Shown: positions 52,601 through 60,529, counted from the first letter of the stretch. The stretch: DNA of 64,000 bases from an uncultured Pseudomonadota bacterium (GCA_903844155.1 CAIMSU010000117.1:1-64000), one strand, 5' to 3'. Notes: generated by a model from the sequence alone, not told the origin. Program-made: numbers and translations.

Positions 52601-54679
52601 CCGATCGAGAGGCAGCTCCGCCCAGGCTTTGTCCGGACGGTACCCGAACGGTTCGGGGTCGGCCTCACCCGCGAGTGGCACGTCGACGGTCCGGGGGGCC
52701 GAGAAGACCGCGGTGTCATGCCCCTCGAACCGGCTCGCGGTGAGCAGGCGACAGAGGCTAGCCCACCCCTTCCGGTTCTGGACAAGCACCGCCACGGAAC
52801 GCCGGCTGTCCCCATCCCGCACGGTCAGGAGCGCCCCATGCGTGAGCGGTAGCCCGGCCTTTTTCGCGGTGCGATGGGCCTGGACGGCACCGTAGAGGCC
52901 ATCCCGGTCAGTCAGCGCCATGCCCGAAAGGCCCAGCTCCCGGGCCCGGTCGACCAGCTCCGCCGGGAACGATGCCCCTTCGCAGAACGAGAAGTTGGAC
53001 CGGCAGATCAGCTCCGCATAGGCGACGGGGCGAGCGGCGACGGGTCGGGCGGATCGGGCACCGGTGCCGCTGGTCTCCCTGCCCGCGTCAAACCACCCGT
53101 GCAGCAGCCACCGGTCCGAGGGGTCGTCCCTGTATACCCACGCGATGCGCCCGTCTTCCAGCGTGCAAGCCCAGTAGTCCCGCGAAATCCCCACCGGCAT
53201 CCACCACTCGCCGGTCAGCCGCTCGGGCCCCTCTGTGCTCCTCACCGTCGCCCATTCGCGGGTTCCGCTCGGGGGACCGGCTGCCGCCTCCAGACCCCCA
53301 AGCGCCCGCGGACGTCCCGACGGTGCAGCGATCACGCGTACAGCGAGCGGCTCCGGCAGCAACAGCGTGGGTCTCGGCCGCCGTGTCGGTAGCGCCTCAC
53401 CCCCAGGCTCGTGCGCCAGCGCCGGGTCACGCTTTGGCACCGTCGCCGGCTTCGGTGGTGCGTCGCCCTCCGGAATCGCCGTCCACGCCGCCTCGGGACG
53501 GTGTCGATCCGCGAGGACCGGATGGACCACCGCCTCTTTCCCCAGCGCGTCCTGCAGCCTCGCCACCAGGTCCGCCAACGGCTCTTCCCGATCCGCGCGA
53601 TCGAACAGCCCTCCCTGCCCCGGCCGCCACACGCACGTCTCCGCCACCTCGACCCCGATCGCGACCACCGGTGACTCCAGGTGCACGCGCTCCAGCCGCA
53701 GCCGCAGCAGCTTGTAGACGCGGTCGGCGCTCCGCCCCGGCGTCCCGAGCCGCACGGGAACCACGAGCGCCCCCTGCTCCAGCCGCAGCCGCACCCGCAG
53801 GCGCGTGACCGCCTCTCCCCGCTCCTCGAGGTTCGCCGCCACGTCCCGCAAGAGGCCGTGCAGGACGAACACCAGCGCGTCGAGGCTCTCCACGGGATCG
53901 GGGAACTCGCACTCGTGCTGCCGCTCCGGCGCTGGCGCTGGCAACACAGCGACCGTGTCCACGCTCGCGCGCTCACCCCGCGCCAGCGCATACGCCGGCA
54001 GGATCTGACGACCAAAGCGCCCCGTCAGCGACGACGCCGGGAGCGCCCCCAACGCAGCGAGCGTCCGAATCCCCGCCGCGGACAGCGTGGCGATTGTGTC
54101 CTCCTCAAGGATCGGCAGGTGCTCTTCGATGCCGTGCAGCCGGGGATCCCGCCGCACAAGTGCCGTCAGCGGCACCTCCGCCACGGCCGCTCGCTGCGCT
54201 TTCTGGCCAAGCGTCAGGTCGACGTGGGGACTGGAATCGCCGCCCGCCGGTCCATGCCGCGCCAGAAGCAACGCGACCTCCCGCAACGGCGCCCAGACCA
54301 GCCGCACCGCATGTCCCAGTCCAACCAGCACCTGCCGCACGGGCCCAAGCAGCTCGGCTTTTCCGTGCAGAAGCACGGCATCCGGCGGAGCGACCCGCAC
54401 GTCCGGAGAAAACCGCCCGAGGCACGCCACCAGCCCCGCCCGATCCCGCACCTCGCCCTCCACATCCAACCGCTCGACCAGCACGTGCGGGCAATGGCTG
54501 CGCGCCTCCGCGAGGGTCATCCCCACCCGCACGTTCTCCGCGTATGCCAGCGGCGTGACCGTCAGCACCCGCTCGCCGCCTTGTGCCACAGCGACCAGCA
54601 CCGCAGCCTGCTTCTCGCTGTCGATCCCGCACCGATCGAGCCGGAAACGCGGGAGGAACGCTGCCAGAAAGCCGGTCAT
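49670..54679 (-). CDS. ImuB-DnaE2 fusion: Y-family-like protein joined to error-prone DNA polymerase III alpha
   Basis: A single 1669-residue ORF. Residues 1 to about 535 are ImuB: 'FLPRFRLDRCGIDSE', 'PLAYAENVRVGMTLAEARS', 'RFSPDVRVAPPDAVLLH', a beta-clamp-like GQGGLFD, 'DRHRPEAAW' and the usual ImuB ending 'RDYWACTLEDGRIAWVYRD ... WLLHGWFD'. As in ImuB, the Y-family catalytic acids are missing. After an about 18-residue linker (GRETSGTGARSARPVAARPV), DnaE2 starts at about residue 552 with AYAELICRSNFSFCEGASFP. Its polymerase Asp residues are present (PDIDIDFEHERREE; FVKVDMLALGM), and an OB domain ends the chain. No start codon lies at the junction. A low-complexity insert of about 60 residues sits near 1025-1085. 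ATG 54679 overlaps the imuA-like stop. In SOS mutagenesis ImuA, ImuB and DnaE2 act together at lesions. Confidence 0.92.
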   Translation of the reverse strand: MTGFLAAFLPRFRLDRCGIDSEKQAAVLVAVAQGGERVLTVTPLAYAENVRVGMTLAEARSHCPHVLVERLDVEGEVRDRAGLVACLGRFSPDVRVAPPDAVLLHGKAELLGPVRQVLVGLGHAVRLVWAPLREVALLLARHGPAGGDSSPHVDLTLGQKAQRAAVAEVPLTALVRRDPRLHGIEEHLPILEEDTIATLSAAGIRTLAALGALPASSLTGRFGRQILPAYALARGERASVDTVAVLPAPAPERQHECEFPDPVESLDALVFVLHGLLRDVAANLEERGEAVTRLRVRLRLEQGALVVPVRLGTPGRSADRVYKLLRLRLERVHLESPVVAIGVEVAETCVWRPGQGGLFDRADREEPLADLVARLQDALGKEAVVHPVLADRHRPEAAWTAIPEGDAPPKPATVPKRDPALAHEPGGEALPTRRPRPTLLLPEPLAVRVIAAPSGRPRALGGLEAAAGPPSGTREWATVRSTEGPERLTGEWWMPVGISRDYWACTLEDGRIAWVYRDDPSDRWLLHGWFDAGRETSGTGARSARPVAARPVAYAELICRSNFSFCEGASFPAELVDRARELGLSGMALTDRDGLYGAVQAHRTAKKAGLPLTHGALLTVRDGDSRRSVAVLVQNRKGWASLCRLLTASRFEGHDTAVFSAPRTVDVPLAGEADPEPFGYRPDKAWAELPLDRLLAGSEGLIVLLRGRWPSGSTGRLQDACGDRLYQAVSRRLAPDEETAIEALQASGIPCVATNDVLMHIRERSRLQDVLTCIRLGLTLPNLGRRAQPNSERTLLAPDRMLARFARWPDMIARTVEIQSRCTFSLDELKYQYPREVVPPGYSAQEWLSELTRRGMHLRYRGRAPEEVSKQVAYELDIIGRLNFASYFLTVHDVVRFARTRDILCQGRGSAANSAVCYVLGVTPVDPSRQKLLFERFISEERGEPPDIDIDFEHERREEVLQYVYAKYGRDRAAMVNEVIAWRGKMAVRDVGKALGFGADAVDQLAKTMGHFDVLSAGEPAEVGTAPVQNTALETPTIPPSAEGGKGKPRRRDPKPGVAGSKPGPRDHADAPDPKPRGWASRLREAGVEQGDASVEHLIQLATQIQGFPRHTSIHVGGFVISDDPLIDTAPIEPARMDARTVLQWDKNDVDDLGFVKVDMLALGMLTAIRKAFRMIQSWHGRVLDLTNIPAEDPAVYTMLGHADSIGVFQIESRAQQSMLPRLRPRNFYDLVVETAIVRPGPIQGGMVHPYLRRRNGEEPITYADERLRPILERTMGVPIFQEQVMAMAVAVGGFTPGEADQLRRAMGAWRKRGGLHEIGERLMAGMRQNGITPEYAEQIYKQIQGFAEYGFPESHAASFAHLVYVSCWLRCHYPAAFTAALINSQPMGFYAPRSLIADAERHGVTAREVDVAISQWDCTMEGEFGQAPEVRLGFRLIRGFQEETAERIVRARRDGPFESLADLRLRAGLGAGDLGLLARADALRTLLAGADRRAASWAVAGLWPGLFAPLARTETCELPRAAPTDEVLADFASTGLSLREHPVGLLRDRLDKQGFTRLGRLIEVPHATVVRVAGLVSHRQRPATASGVVFMTLEDETGSGNIVVWPKVYERQRSLIRGAQLVEVYGRLERTEGSGGQDEVGDVLNVIAWNFKPLTLGTPVAASSRDFR

Positions 54680-55350
54680 CGGGCAGGCTGCCCGACCGTT
54701 GGTCCCACCACCTGGCGCTCCCCGAGCGCACGCCCATCCCGCGCACGCGTGCATCGGACCCGCAAGGCGCCTCCCTCCCATCCGCTCGTCACCAGCCGCA
54801 ACACTGCAGGAAGATCCTCATCCATCCCCTCCCCGACCACCACGACCGTGGTCCTGCCGGCCTCGGCCGCCTTCGCGAGACGAACCCCCGCCCGCCCGAG
54901 TGGCCCGAGGTCGAGCAGGACGACGAGCGGCACCGCACCTGCGCGCGCCACCTGCTCCGCAGCCCATGCCGCCTGCGCCGGTGCCGGCCGAAGCAGCAAC
55001 ACCGCCTCGCACGTCCGCTCATCAAGCGCGGGCGGATGGAAACCCTGCCCCGGGTCGACGATGACGACACGCTGCCCCTGCCGCGCGAGACGGCCGAGCA
55101 AGGGGAGGATCAACGCCAGCCTACCCGTACCCGGCAGGCCAGCCACCTCGCTCACCGCGCCGATCGGCCAGCCTCCCAGCCAGGTGTCCATCGCCGGCAC
55201 CTGCATGGGGAGATAGCCAGGAGATACCAGTGGAAGCCGACCAAGCTGCGCACGAAGGGCCTGGAGGGTGAGCGGCTGCTTTGGAACAGCAACGGGGACG
55301 GCGACCTGCTCCGGATCCGGGTCATAAAGGTCGTAGGCCAGGGAGGACAT
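54676..55350 (-). CDS. imuA: ImuA-like RecA-related protein
   Basis: A 224-residue protein. The segment 'PIGAVSEVAGLPGTGRLALILPLLGRLARQGQRVVIVDPGQGFHPPAL' (split here to locate the RecA-like core) has a degenerate P-loop, followed by 'VLLLRPAPAQAAWAAEQVARAGAVPLVVLLDLGPLG', the layout of ImuA/SulA-related proteins. Its TGA overlaps the ATG of the ImuB-DnaE2 gene, giving the usual imuA-imuB-dnaE2 order with the last two fused. ImuA connects the complex to RecA filaments in other bacteria. The 77-base upstream gap holds a palindromic operator candidate. Confidence 0.8.
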   Translation of the reverse strand: MSSLAYDLYDPDPEQVAVPVAVPKQPLTLQALRAQLGRLPLVSPGYLPMQVPAMDTWLGGWPIGAVSEVAGLPGTGRLALILPLLGRLARQGQRVVIVDPGQGFHPPALDERTCEAVLLLRPAPAQAAWAAEQVARAGAVPLVVLLDLGPLGRAGVRLAKAAEAGRTTVVVVGEGMDEDLPAVLRLVTSGWEGGALRVRCTRARDGRALGERQVVGPTVGQPAR

Positions 55351-55413
55351 GCAGGCAGACTACGCTACAGGTGCCCAACGTGCAAGGCCAAAAAATGTCC
55401 GATCACAAGTACA

Positions 55414-55427
55414 GTTGACAGGTCAAC
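55414..55427 (-). promoter_or_regulatory. palindrome GTTGACAGGTCAAC upstream of imuA, candidate SOS operator
   Basis: A perfect inverted repeat of 6-base arms with a 2-base centre lies in the gap between pncA and the imuA-like gene, about 65 bases before the imuA start. On the coding strand it contains TTGACC, a fair -35 element, so a bound repressor would block the promoter. Other imuA-dnaE2 operons are LexA-controlled, so this could be the LexA site of this lineage; no second copy was found in the window to confirm it. Confidence 0.4.
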
Positions 55428-56021
55428 CTACAGGATCCGCACCCCAGCGGCGACCATCTCGGAGAGTGCGCGATCACAATCTCCGGCAGCCAGCTCGACA
55501 CCGCGGCAGGCCCCGAGCGCGAGCCCGACGCGAAACCCGGCATCAACGGCGTCGATAGCCGTGAATTTCACGCAGTAGTCCATGGCGAGGCCGCACACCG
55601 TGACGTCGGTCACGCCGCGCTCACGCAGGAAGCCCGCGAGGCCCGTGGCCCGACGCCGCCCGTTGTCCCAGAAGGCCGAGTAGCTGTCGATCTCCGGGTC
55701 GCAGCCCTTGCGGAAGATGGCTTCGATCCGGGCGAGTTCAAGGCCGGAAGCGAAGGCTGCGCCGACCGAGCACTGAACGCAGTGGTCGGGCCACAGCACC
55801 TGGGGGAGACCAGCGAGCGTGCCGAGCGTACCCGCCACCCCGCCTTGAACCGACGCAAAGCTGCCATGCCGCGCAGGATGCCAGTCCTGCGTGGCGACGA
55901 CGAGCGAGTGGCCGGCGTAGAGCGCGTTGGCGGCCGCAACGACCTCGTCGCCGTGCGCGACAGCGAGCGCCCCACCCGGGAGGAAGTCGTTCTGGATGTC
56001 GACGAGGAGCAAGGCGTTCAC
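55428..56021 (-). CDS. pncA: nicotinamidase/pyrazinamidase
   Basis: A 197-residue isochorismatase-fold amidase. The catalytic triad is visible as Asp8 (LLVDIQNDFLPGG), Lys105 (FRKGCDP) and Cys150 (CGLAMDYCVKFTAIDA). The metal-binding loop is TQDWHPARH, and 'LWPDHCVQ' is also conserved. It deamidates nicotinamide to nicotinate for NAD salvage. The start is GTG 56021. It is divergent from the nicotinate phosphoribosyltransferase gene, which uses its product. Confidence 0.92.
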   Translation of the reverse strand: MNALLLVDIQNDFLPGGALAVAHGDEVVAAANALYAGHSLVVATQDWHPARHGSFASVQGGVAGTLGTLAGLPQVLWPDHCVQCSVGAAFASGLELARIEAIFRKGCDPEIDSYSAFWDNGRRRATGLAGFLRERGVTDVTVCGLAMDYCVKFTAIDAVDAGFRVGLALGACRGVELAAGDCDRALSEMVAAGVRIL

Positions 56022-56110
56022 GATCTCTCCGGTGCCGGATGACGGCGGCTTATCGAGGAGGGGCGATGCTACATGGTCGCCCGCCCAAAAAACGCCAGCC
56101 CGGAGCCTCC

Positions 56111-57598
56111 ATGCCCACCCTGCTCGACACCGATGGCTACAAGTTCTCCATGCAGGAAGCCGGCTTTCCGCTGCGGCGGGAGACGTTCTACTACTCCCAT
56201 CGCCGCGGGGGCTGGCAGTACAACCCCGTCGACATCCCCGCCTTCATCCGGGCCCTGCTGCCGACAGTCCGACCGGAGGACTACGCCTTTCTGGACGGGC
56301 ACAATTACTTCCTCGGCGGCGCGTTCCGGGACGCCATCAGGCGGGTCGACGAGGTGCGCGTCAACGCCATCCCAAAGGGCGCCTGGTTCTATGATCGCGA
56401 GCCGGTTTTCACGGTCACAGGCCCATCCGCGCTCGTCTCCTGGCTGGAACCGCTGGCGCTGCAGCTGAACCGGCGCATCCAGATCGCCACGCGGGCGCTG
56501 CTCGATCCCGCCTCCCTTCCAGAGCTCTGCGGAAACGCGACCTGCGAGGAAGAAGCGACAATAACGCGCGAGACGCTCGGGACCGTCGGCGTGACGTGCG
56601 CCTTCCCCATCACCATCGAGGCGAACCGTTACCAGCAGGACGTCGACGCGCGGGTCAAAAGGCTCGTTGCGATTGTCGAAAATCCCGACCGCATCTTCGA
56701 GGTCGGCATGCGCGCCGTGTCCTGCCCGGCCCAGCACGAGCTCGCCCTGGCCGTGATTCGGGACGCCGGCGTCCTCCGCACGTCGAACGTCGGCGCCGCC
56801 GCCCGCCTCGGCATGGTCCCCGTCGGGACGATGGGGCACGAGCACATCATGCGCCACGGCACCGACTACGCCGCGTTCGTCGCCATGCGCGACCGCGTCC
56901 CCGGCTTCATCAGCTACCTGCCGGACACCTTCGACACCGTCGCTTCCGGTCTGCCGTCGGCCCTGCGCGTGCTCGCCGAGGACAAGACCAGGAACTCGGG
57001 AATCCGCTTTGACTCGGAACACGGCATTCGCGGCCATTACCTCTACGCGGTCTGCCGCGCTCGGGAACAAGGGTTCGTGCCGTACCTGATGCTGGAGTCG
57101 GGGTGGGACGACGCGCTGACCACGGAATTCGAACGCCTCCGCGAGCTGGTCGAGTGGCCGGCTGAGCGGCAGGGCTACGGCATCGGCGGCTTTCTCGTGA
57201 AGCCAGGATGGGCGCACCTCGGCCGCGACACGGTGTCGGCGGTCTGGAAGGTCACCCAGTCGGGCGACAGCGCGCGCATGAAGATCGGCGACGAACCTGG
57301 GCAGGGGAAGGCGTCGATTCCAGGGCGCCCGGTGGTGTGGCGGCCGCACCTCGGGATGAGCGGGTACGGTGGGCCGGTCGGATATGTCGCTCAGGAAGGC
57401 GAGAATTGGACACCGCCGGTACCCGCCACCCTCTTGAGCGGGCTCGACGACCCGCCCCCGAGCGTGGCGTTCCGGGTGGGCGAGATCCTCGGCTTCGCGC
57501 AGCGCCCGCGCGGGATCGCCTACTCCCCTGGGACGCAAAGCCTCGTGGACGCCGCGTACAGGCTCAGGAAGGAGAGCATTGCCGCGGCGATGGGATAG
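56111..57598 (+). CDS. pncB: nicotinate phosphoribosyltransferase
   Basis: A 495-residue enzyme. N-terminal LLDTDGYKFSMQEAGFP and FYYSHRRGG, the central SNVGAAARLGMVPVGTMGHEHIMRHG, and 'IRFDSEHGIRGHYLYAVCRA' are typical of the longer NAPRTase group (about 450-500 residues). 'KVTQSGDSARMKIGDEPGQGKASIPG' is the C-terminal phosphate-binding segment. It turns nicotinate and PRPP into nicotinate mononucleotide. ATG 56111 is preferred because homologous sequence begins there; ATG 56066 is an upstream option. With pncA on the other side of an about 90-base gap it makes a two-step NAD salvage module. Confidence 0.88.
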   Translation: MPTLLDTDGYKFSMQEAGFPLRRETFYYSHRRGGWQYNPVDIPAFIRALLPTVRPEDYAFLDGHNYFLGGAFRDAIRRVDEVRVNAIPKGAWFYDREPVFTVTGPSALVSWLEPLALQLNRRIQIATRALLDPASLPELCGNATCEEEATITRETLGTVGVTCAFPITIEANRYQQDVDARVKRLVAIVENPDRIFEVGMRAVSCPAQHELALAVIRDAGVLRTSNVGAAARLGMVPVGTMGHEHIMRHGTDYAAFVAMRDRVPGFISYLPDTFDTVASGLPSALRVLAEDKTRNSGIRFDSEHGIRGHYLYAVCRAREQGFVPYLMLESGWDDALTTEFERLRELVEWPAERQGYGIGGFLVKPGWAHLGRDTVSAVWKVTQSGDSARMKIGDEPGQGKASIPGRPVVWRPHLGMSGYGGPVGYVAQEGENWTPPVPATLLSGLDDPPPSVAFRVGEILGFAQRPRGIAYSPGTQSLVDAAYRLRKESIAAAMG

Positions 57599-57607
57599 CG
57601 AGTGACA

Positions 57608-58198
57608 ATGCCCGATTGCTACTCCACCCGGTTCGACGACGCCGCTGCCTTTGCCATCGCAGCGTTCCGGGGCGTGAGGCGAAAGTCCACGCCGGTGCCC
57701 TACATCACGCACCTGTTCTCGGTCTGCGCGCTCGTGGGGGAGTATGGGGGCGACGAGGAGCAGATGATGGCCGCGCTCCTGCATGACTGGCTGGAGGACG
57801 TCCACGGGGCCACCGAGGAGGTCCTTGCCGAGCGGTTCGGGCAACGGGTCGCGAGCATGGTGGCCGCGCTGAGCGACAGTGACGCGCCGGCTCCGGGCAA
57901 AAAGAAGCCGGAATGGCGCGGCCGCAAGGAGAAGTACCTCGCGCACCTGCGGGAGGCCCCGCACGAGGTCAAGCTCGTATCCTGCGCGGACAAGCTCCAT
58001 AATTGTCAAACAATTCGCGCCGACCAGCTCCGGGTCGGCAATTCCGTGTTCGAGCGCTTCGCGGGCAGGAAGGACGGCACGCTCTGGTACTACGACGCCG
58101 TCTGCGAGGCGCTCGGCCAGGGGTGGGACAGCGCGCTCCTGCATCGGCTGCAGCGCGAGGTCGCCGCGATGCAGGCGACGGCCCGCGATGGCAGTTGA
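57608..58198 (+). CDS. RSH-type HD hydrolase, possible small alarmone hydrolase
   Basis: A 196-residue protein with only the HD part of the RelA/SpoT family. 'RKSTPVPYITHLFSVCALV', 'MMAALLHDWLEDVHGATEEVL' and 'VKLVSCADKLHNCQTIRAD' line up with the hydrolase motifs of the long RSH in this window (HPLAVAEI, GLLHDTIEDT, VKIADRLHNMRTL). No synthetase, TGS or ACT domain is present. It could hydrolyse (p)ppGpp or another pyrophosphate-carrying nucleotide, as do Mesh1/SAH proteins. ATG 57608 is chosen over GTG 57602. Downstream genes overlap it, so it heads a run of four genes ending in hflX. Confidence 0.75.
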   Translation: MPDCYSTRFDDAAAFAIAAFRGVRRKSTPVPYITHLFSVCALVGEYGGDEEQMMAALLHDWLEDVHGATEEVLAERFGQRVASMVAALSDSDAPAPGKKKPEWRGRKEKYLAHLREAPHEVKLVSCADKLHNCQTIRADQLRVGNSVFERFAGRKDGTLWYYDAVCEALGQGWDSALLHRLQREVAAMQATARDGS

Positions 58199-58406
58199 GG
58201 TCGCCGCCTGCCGGACCGGCTCGGCACGCTACCCGGACGCCGCCGCACGCGTGCACGAGGCCGGGGGTCAGTGGACGACGATCGACTGCTTCGACCGGTG
58301 CGACGCCTGTGAACGCGCGTTGCTGGCCAAGCTTGATGGCACGTTGATGCGCTTTCGGACGGTGGATGAGTTGGTCGAGGCGGTCGTCGCGCTGGGGGAA
58401 GAATGA
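58188..58406 (+). CDS. small DUF1450/YuzB-like Cys protein
   Basis: A 72-residue protein with 'VEVAACRTGSARYPD' and 'TIDCFDRCDACERALLAKLDG ... TVDELVEAVVALGEE'. The pattern of a first Cys, a CxxxCxxC cluster, a short beta strand pair and a terminal helix follows DUF1450 proteins such as YuzB, which have a thioredoxin-like ferredoxin fold. Overlaps the HD gene by 11 bases and the DUF423 gene by four (ATGA). The ORF-track version is much longer upstream, but that part is out of frame with the HD gene and low in complexity. Its role is unknown. Confidence 0.6.
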   Translation: MAVEVAACRTGSARYPDAAARVHEAGGQWTTIDCFDRCDACERALLAKLDGTLMRFRTVDELVEAVVALGEE

Positions 58407-58801
58407 GCGACGAAGGCGCAGAACCTGACCGAGGACGGATCCGCATCGCGGCGACCGTGGGCGGGCTCGCGGTCGCGCTGGGGGCATTCGGCGCACACGG
58501 GCTCAAGGACCACGTCACCGCCGAGCGCCTCGCGACGTGGGAGACCGCGAGCCGCTACCACCTCATCCATGCCGTGGTCCTGCTGGTCCTGGCCCTCTCA
58601 CCGCGGGCGACGTCGCCCCTGCCCTTCCGCCTGTTCCTCGCCGGCACTATCGTGTTCGCCACATCGCTCTACGCGCTGGTTCTCCTCGATCAACCCCTGC
58701 TTGGTGCCATCACCCCCATCGGCGGCGCTCTGCTGATCGCCGGCTGGGTCTCTCTGGGCGTGTGCCGCTCCCGCCCGCCCGCCGCCGAAACCCGTCCCTG
58801 A
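58403..58801 (+). CDS. DUF423 family membrane protein
   Basis: A 132-residue protein with four TM helices. The first (IAATVGGLAVALGAFGAHGLKDHV) and the motif 'ETASRYHLIHAVVLLVLAL' are diagnostic of DUF423/YgdD; 'GTIVFATSLYALVL' and 'ITPIGGALLIAGWVSLG' are the last helices. ATG 58403 overlaps the stop of the upstream gene. It shares its reading frame with hflX, separated only by its TGA. Confidence 0.85.
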   Translation: MSDEGAEPDRGRIRIAATVGGLAVALGAFGAHGLKDHVTAERLATWETASRYHLIHAVVLLVLALSPRATSPLPFRLFLAGTIVFATSLYALVLLDQPLLGAITPIGGALLIAGWVSLGVCRSRPPAAETRP

Positions 58802-58813
58802 CCGGAGCTCCAC

Positions 58814-60529
58814 ATCGAGACCCTCTACGGCAACACCGAAGGCCTGAAACCCAGCCAGAACAAGGCGTTGCAGGCGCTCTACCAACGCCGCACCACCCCG
58901 GACCGCTTCGTGAGCCCCGAGCTGGCGCGCCGGCTGACGGAGCTGACGCGCGAGACCGGCCGACAGATCGGCCTGCTGATCGATCGCCTCGGCGTCGTCG
59001 ACCGGGTCATCGTGGGCGACGCGCACCGGCTGTTCATCCCGGACCTCGGTCGATCGCGCGCTGGTAGCGGGCGTTTCCGGGGCTTGCGGCTCGTCCACAC
59101 GCACCTGCGCGGCGAGGGCCTGTCCCGCGACGATCTGACCGATCTCGCGCTCCTGCGGCTGGACACCGTCGTGGTCGTCCAGACAGGCCCGGGCGGGCTC
59201 CCGGGCGAGGTCGAGTACGCGGCGCTGGTGCCGCCGGGGACCCGGGGCGGCGAAGAGGGAACGCGGGTGGAGCGCGTGCGCACCGTCCACGAGTGGGACA
59301 CCGACTTCACGGCGTTCATCCAGGAGTTGGAGGTTCAGTTCGGCGAGGCGGTCAAGGCGCGGGACGTGAGCGGGCGAGAGGGCGCGGTGCTCGTAAGCGT
59401 GACCACGCGTGATCCCAAAGGGGCGCGTCGCTCGCTCGCGGAATTGTGCCGATTGGCCGAGACGGCTGGCCTCTTCGTCGCCGATCAGGTCCTCCAGGTT
59501 CGCAAGGCGGTCGACGGGCGCACGCTCGTGGGTGAAGGGAAGCTGCGGGACCTCGTCACCCGCTGCATGCACCTCGGCGCGGACGTGCTCATCTTTGACC
59601 AGGAATTATCCCCGAGTCAGCTCCGGAACATCGCGACCGAGACGGACCTGAAGGTGCTCGACCGCACCCAGCTCATCCTCGACATCTTCTCGCAGCGGGC
59701 GACGACGAAGGAGGGAAAGCTCCAGGTTGAGCTTGCACAGTTGAGGTACCGGAAGCCTCGGCTGAACCTGATGCCGACGGCGATGAGCCGGCTGACGGGC
59801 GGTATCGGCGGGCGAGGGCCGGGCGAGACGAAGCTGGAGATCAACCGGCGACGGTCGGACGAGCGCGAAACGCGGGTCGAACGCCAGCTCGAGGACATCG
59901 CCAGGGAGCGGACCATGCGACGGGACCGGCGAAAGCGCGTCGGGCTGCCGCTGGTCGCCATCGTCGGGTACACGAACGCCGGGAAGTCGACGCTGCTGAA
60001 CCGGATGACCAACAGCGCCGTCGACGCCGAGGACAAGCTGTTCGCGACCCTCGATCCAACCAGCCGACGCCTGCGTTTTCCCGAGATGCGGGAGATCATC
60101 CTCACCGACACCGTCGGCTTCATCCGCAACCTGCCGAAGGACCTCGTCCACGCGTTCCGGAGCACGTTGGACGAGGTGCTCGAGGCCGATCTGCTGCTCC
60201 ACGTCGTGAACATCGGCGAGGAGGACGTGGGCGAGCAGAAGGCGGCTGTCGACAAGGTGCTCGGCGAGCTTGGCGCAGGCGACACGCCAACCCTGTTGGT
60301 GCTCAACCAGATCGATCGGGTGGAGGACGCGATTGTTCAGGATCGGGTTGCGGAGTGGGGCGGATTGCCAGTCTCCGCGCAGACCGGGGCCGGTCTGGAC
60401 GCCCTGCTCGACCAGATCGAGCGCCGGCTCTTCCGCGAGCGCGCCGCGCAAGCCTGGGAGGCGACCAGCGCCGACCGCGATCCGCCGCATTCCTTGACGG
60501 ATCGTGACGACGACGCGCATTTGCCTTGA
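58814..60529 (+). CDS. hflX: GTPase HflX, probably starting at an AUC codon
   Basis: A 571-residue HflX: N-terminal glycine-rich domain, 'MPTAMSRLTGGIGGRGPGETKLEINRRR' (located here by its GRGPGE core), and the G domain with GYTNAGKST, DTVGFIRNLP, LNQID and a final 'SAQTGAGLDALL'. It binds 50S subunits and rescues stalled ribosomes. The conserved N-terminus 'YGNTEGLKPSQNKAL' lies upstream of the first ordinary start (TTG 58868), and the frame is closed by TGA at 58799. Between them the only well placed codon is ATC 58814, preceded by GGAG with six-base spacing. An AUC start is therefore likely, though TTG 58868 with a shorter protein is possible. Confidence 0.9.
   Translation: METLYGNTEGLKPSQNKALQALYQRRTTPDRFVSPELARRLTELTRETGRQIGLLIDRLGVVDRVIVGDAHRLFIPDLGRSRAGSGRFRGLRLVHTHLRGEGLSRDDLTDLALLRLDTVVVVQTGPGGLPGEVEYAALVPPGTRGGEEGTRVERVRTVHEWDTDFTAFIQELEVQFGEAVKARDVSGREGAVLVSVTTRDPKGARRSLAELCRLAETAGLFVADQVLQVRKAVDGRTLVGEGKLRDLVTRCMHLGADVLIFDQELSPSQLRNIATETDLKVLDRTQLILDIFSQRATTKEGKLQVELAQLRYRKPRLNLMPTAMSRLTGGIGGRGPGETKLEINRRRSDERETRVERQLEDIARERTMRRDRRKRVGLPLVAIVGYTNAGKSTLLNRMTNSAVDAEDKLFATLDPTSRRLRFPEMREIILTDTVGFIRNLPKDLVHAFRSTLDEVLEADLLLHVVNIGEEDVGEQKAAVDKVLGELGAGDTPTLLVLNQIDRVEDAIVQDRVAEWGGLPVSAQTGAGLDALLDQIERRLFRERAAQAWEATSADRDPPHSLTDRDDDAHLP

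Noticed and set aside
53681-55216. 511-residue plus-strand ORF across the imuA/imuB region
   Set aside because: Antisense to conserved ImuA/ImuB sequence, with Arg/Pro/Gln-rich composition and no recognisable domain.
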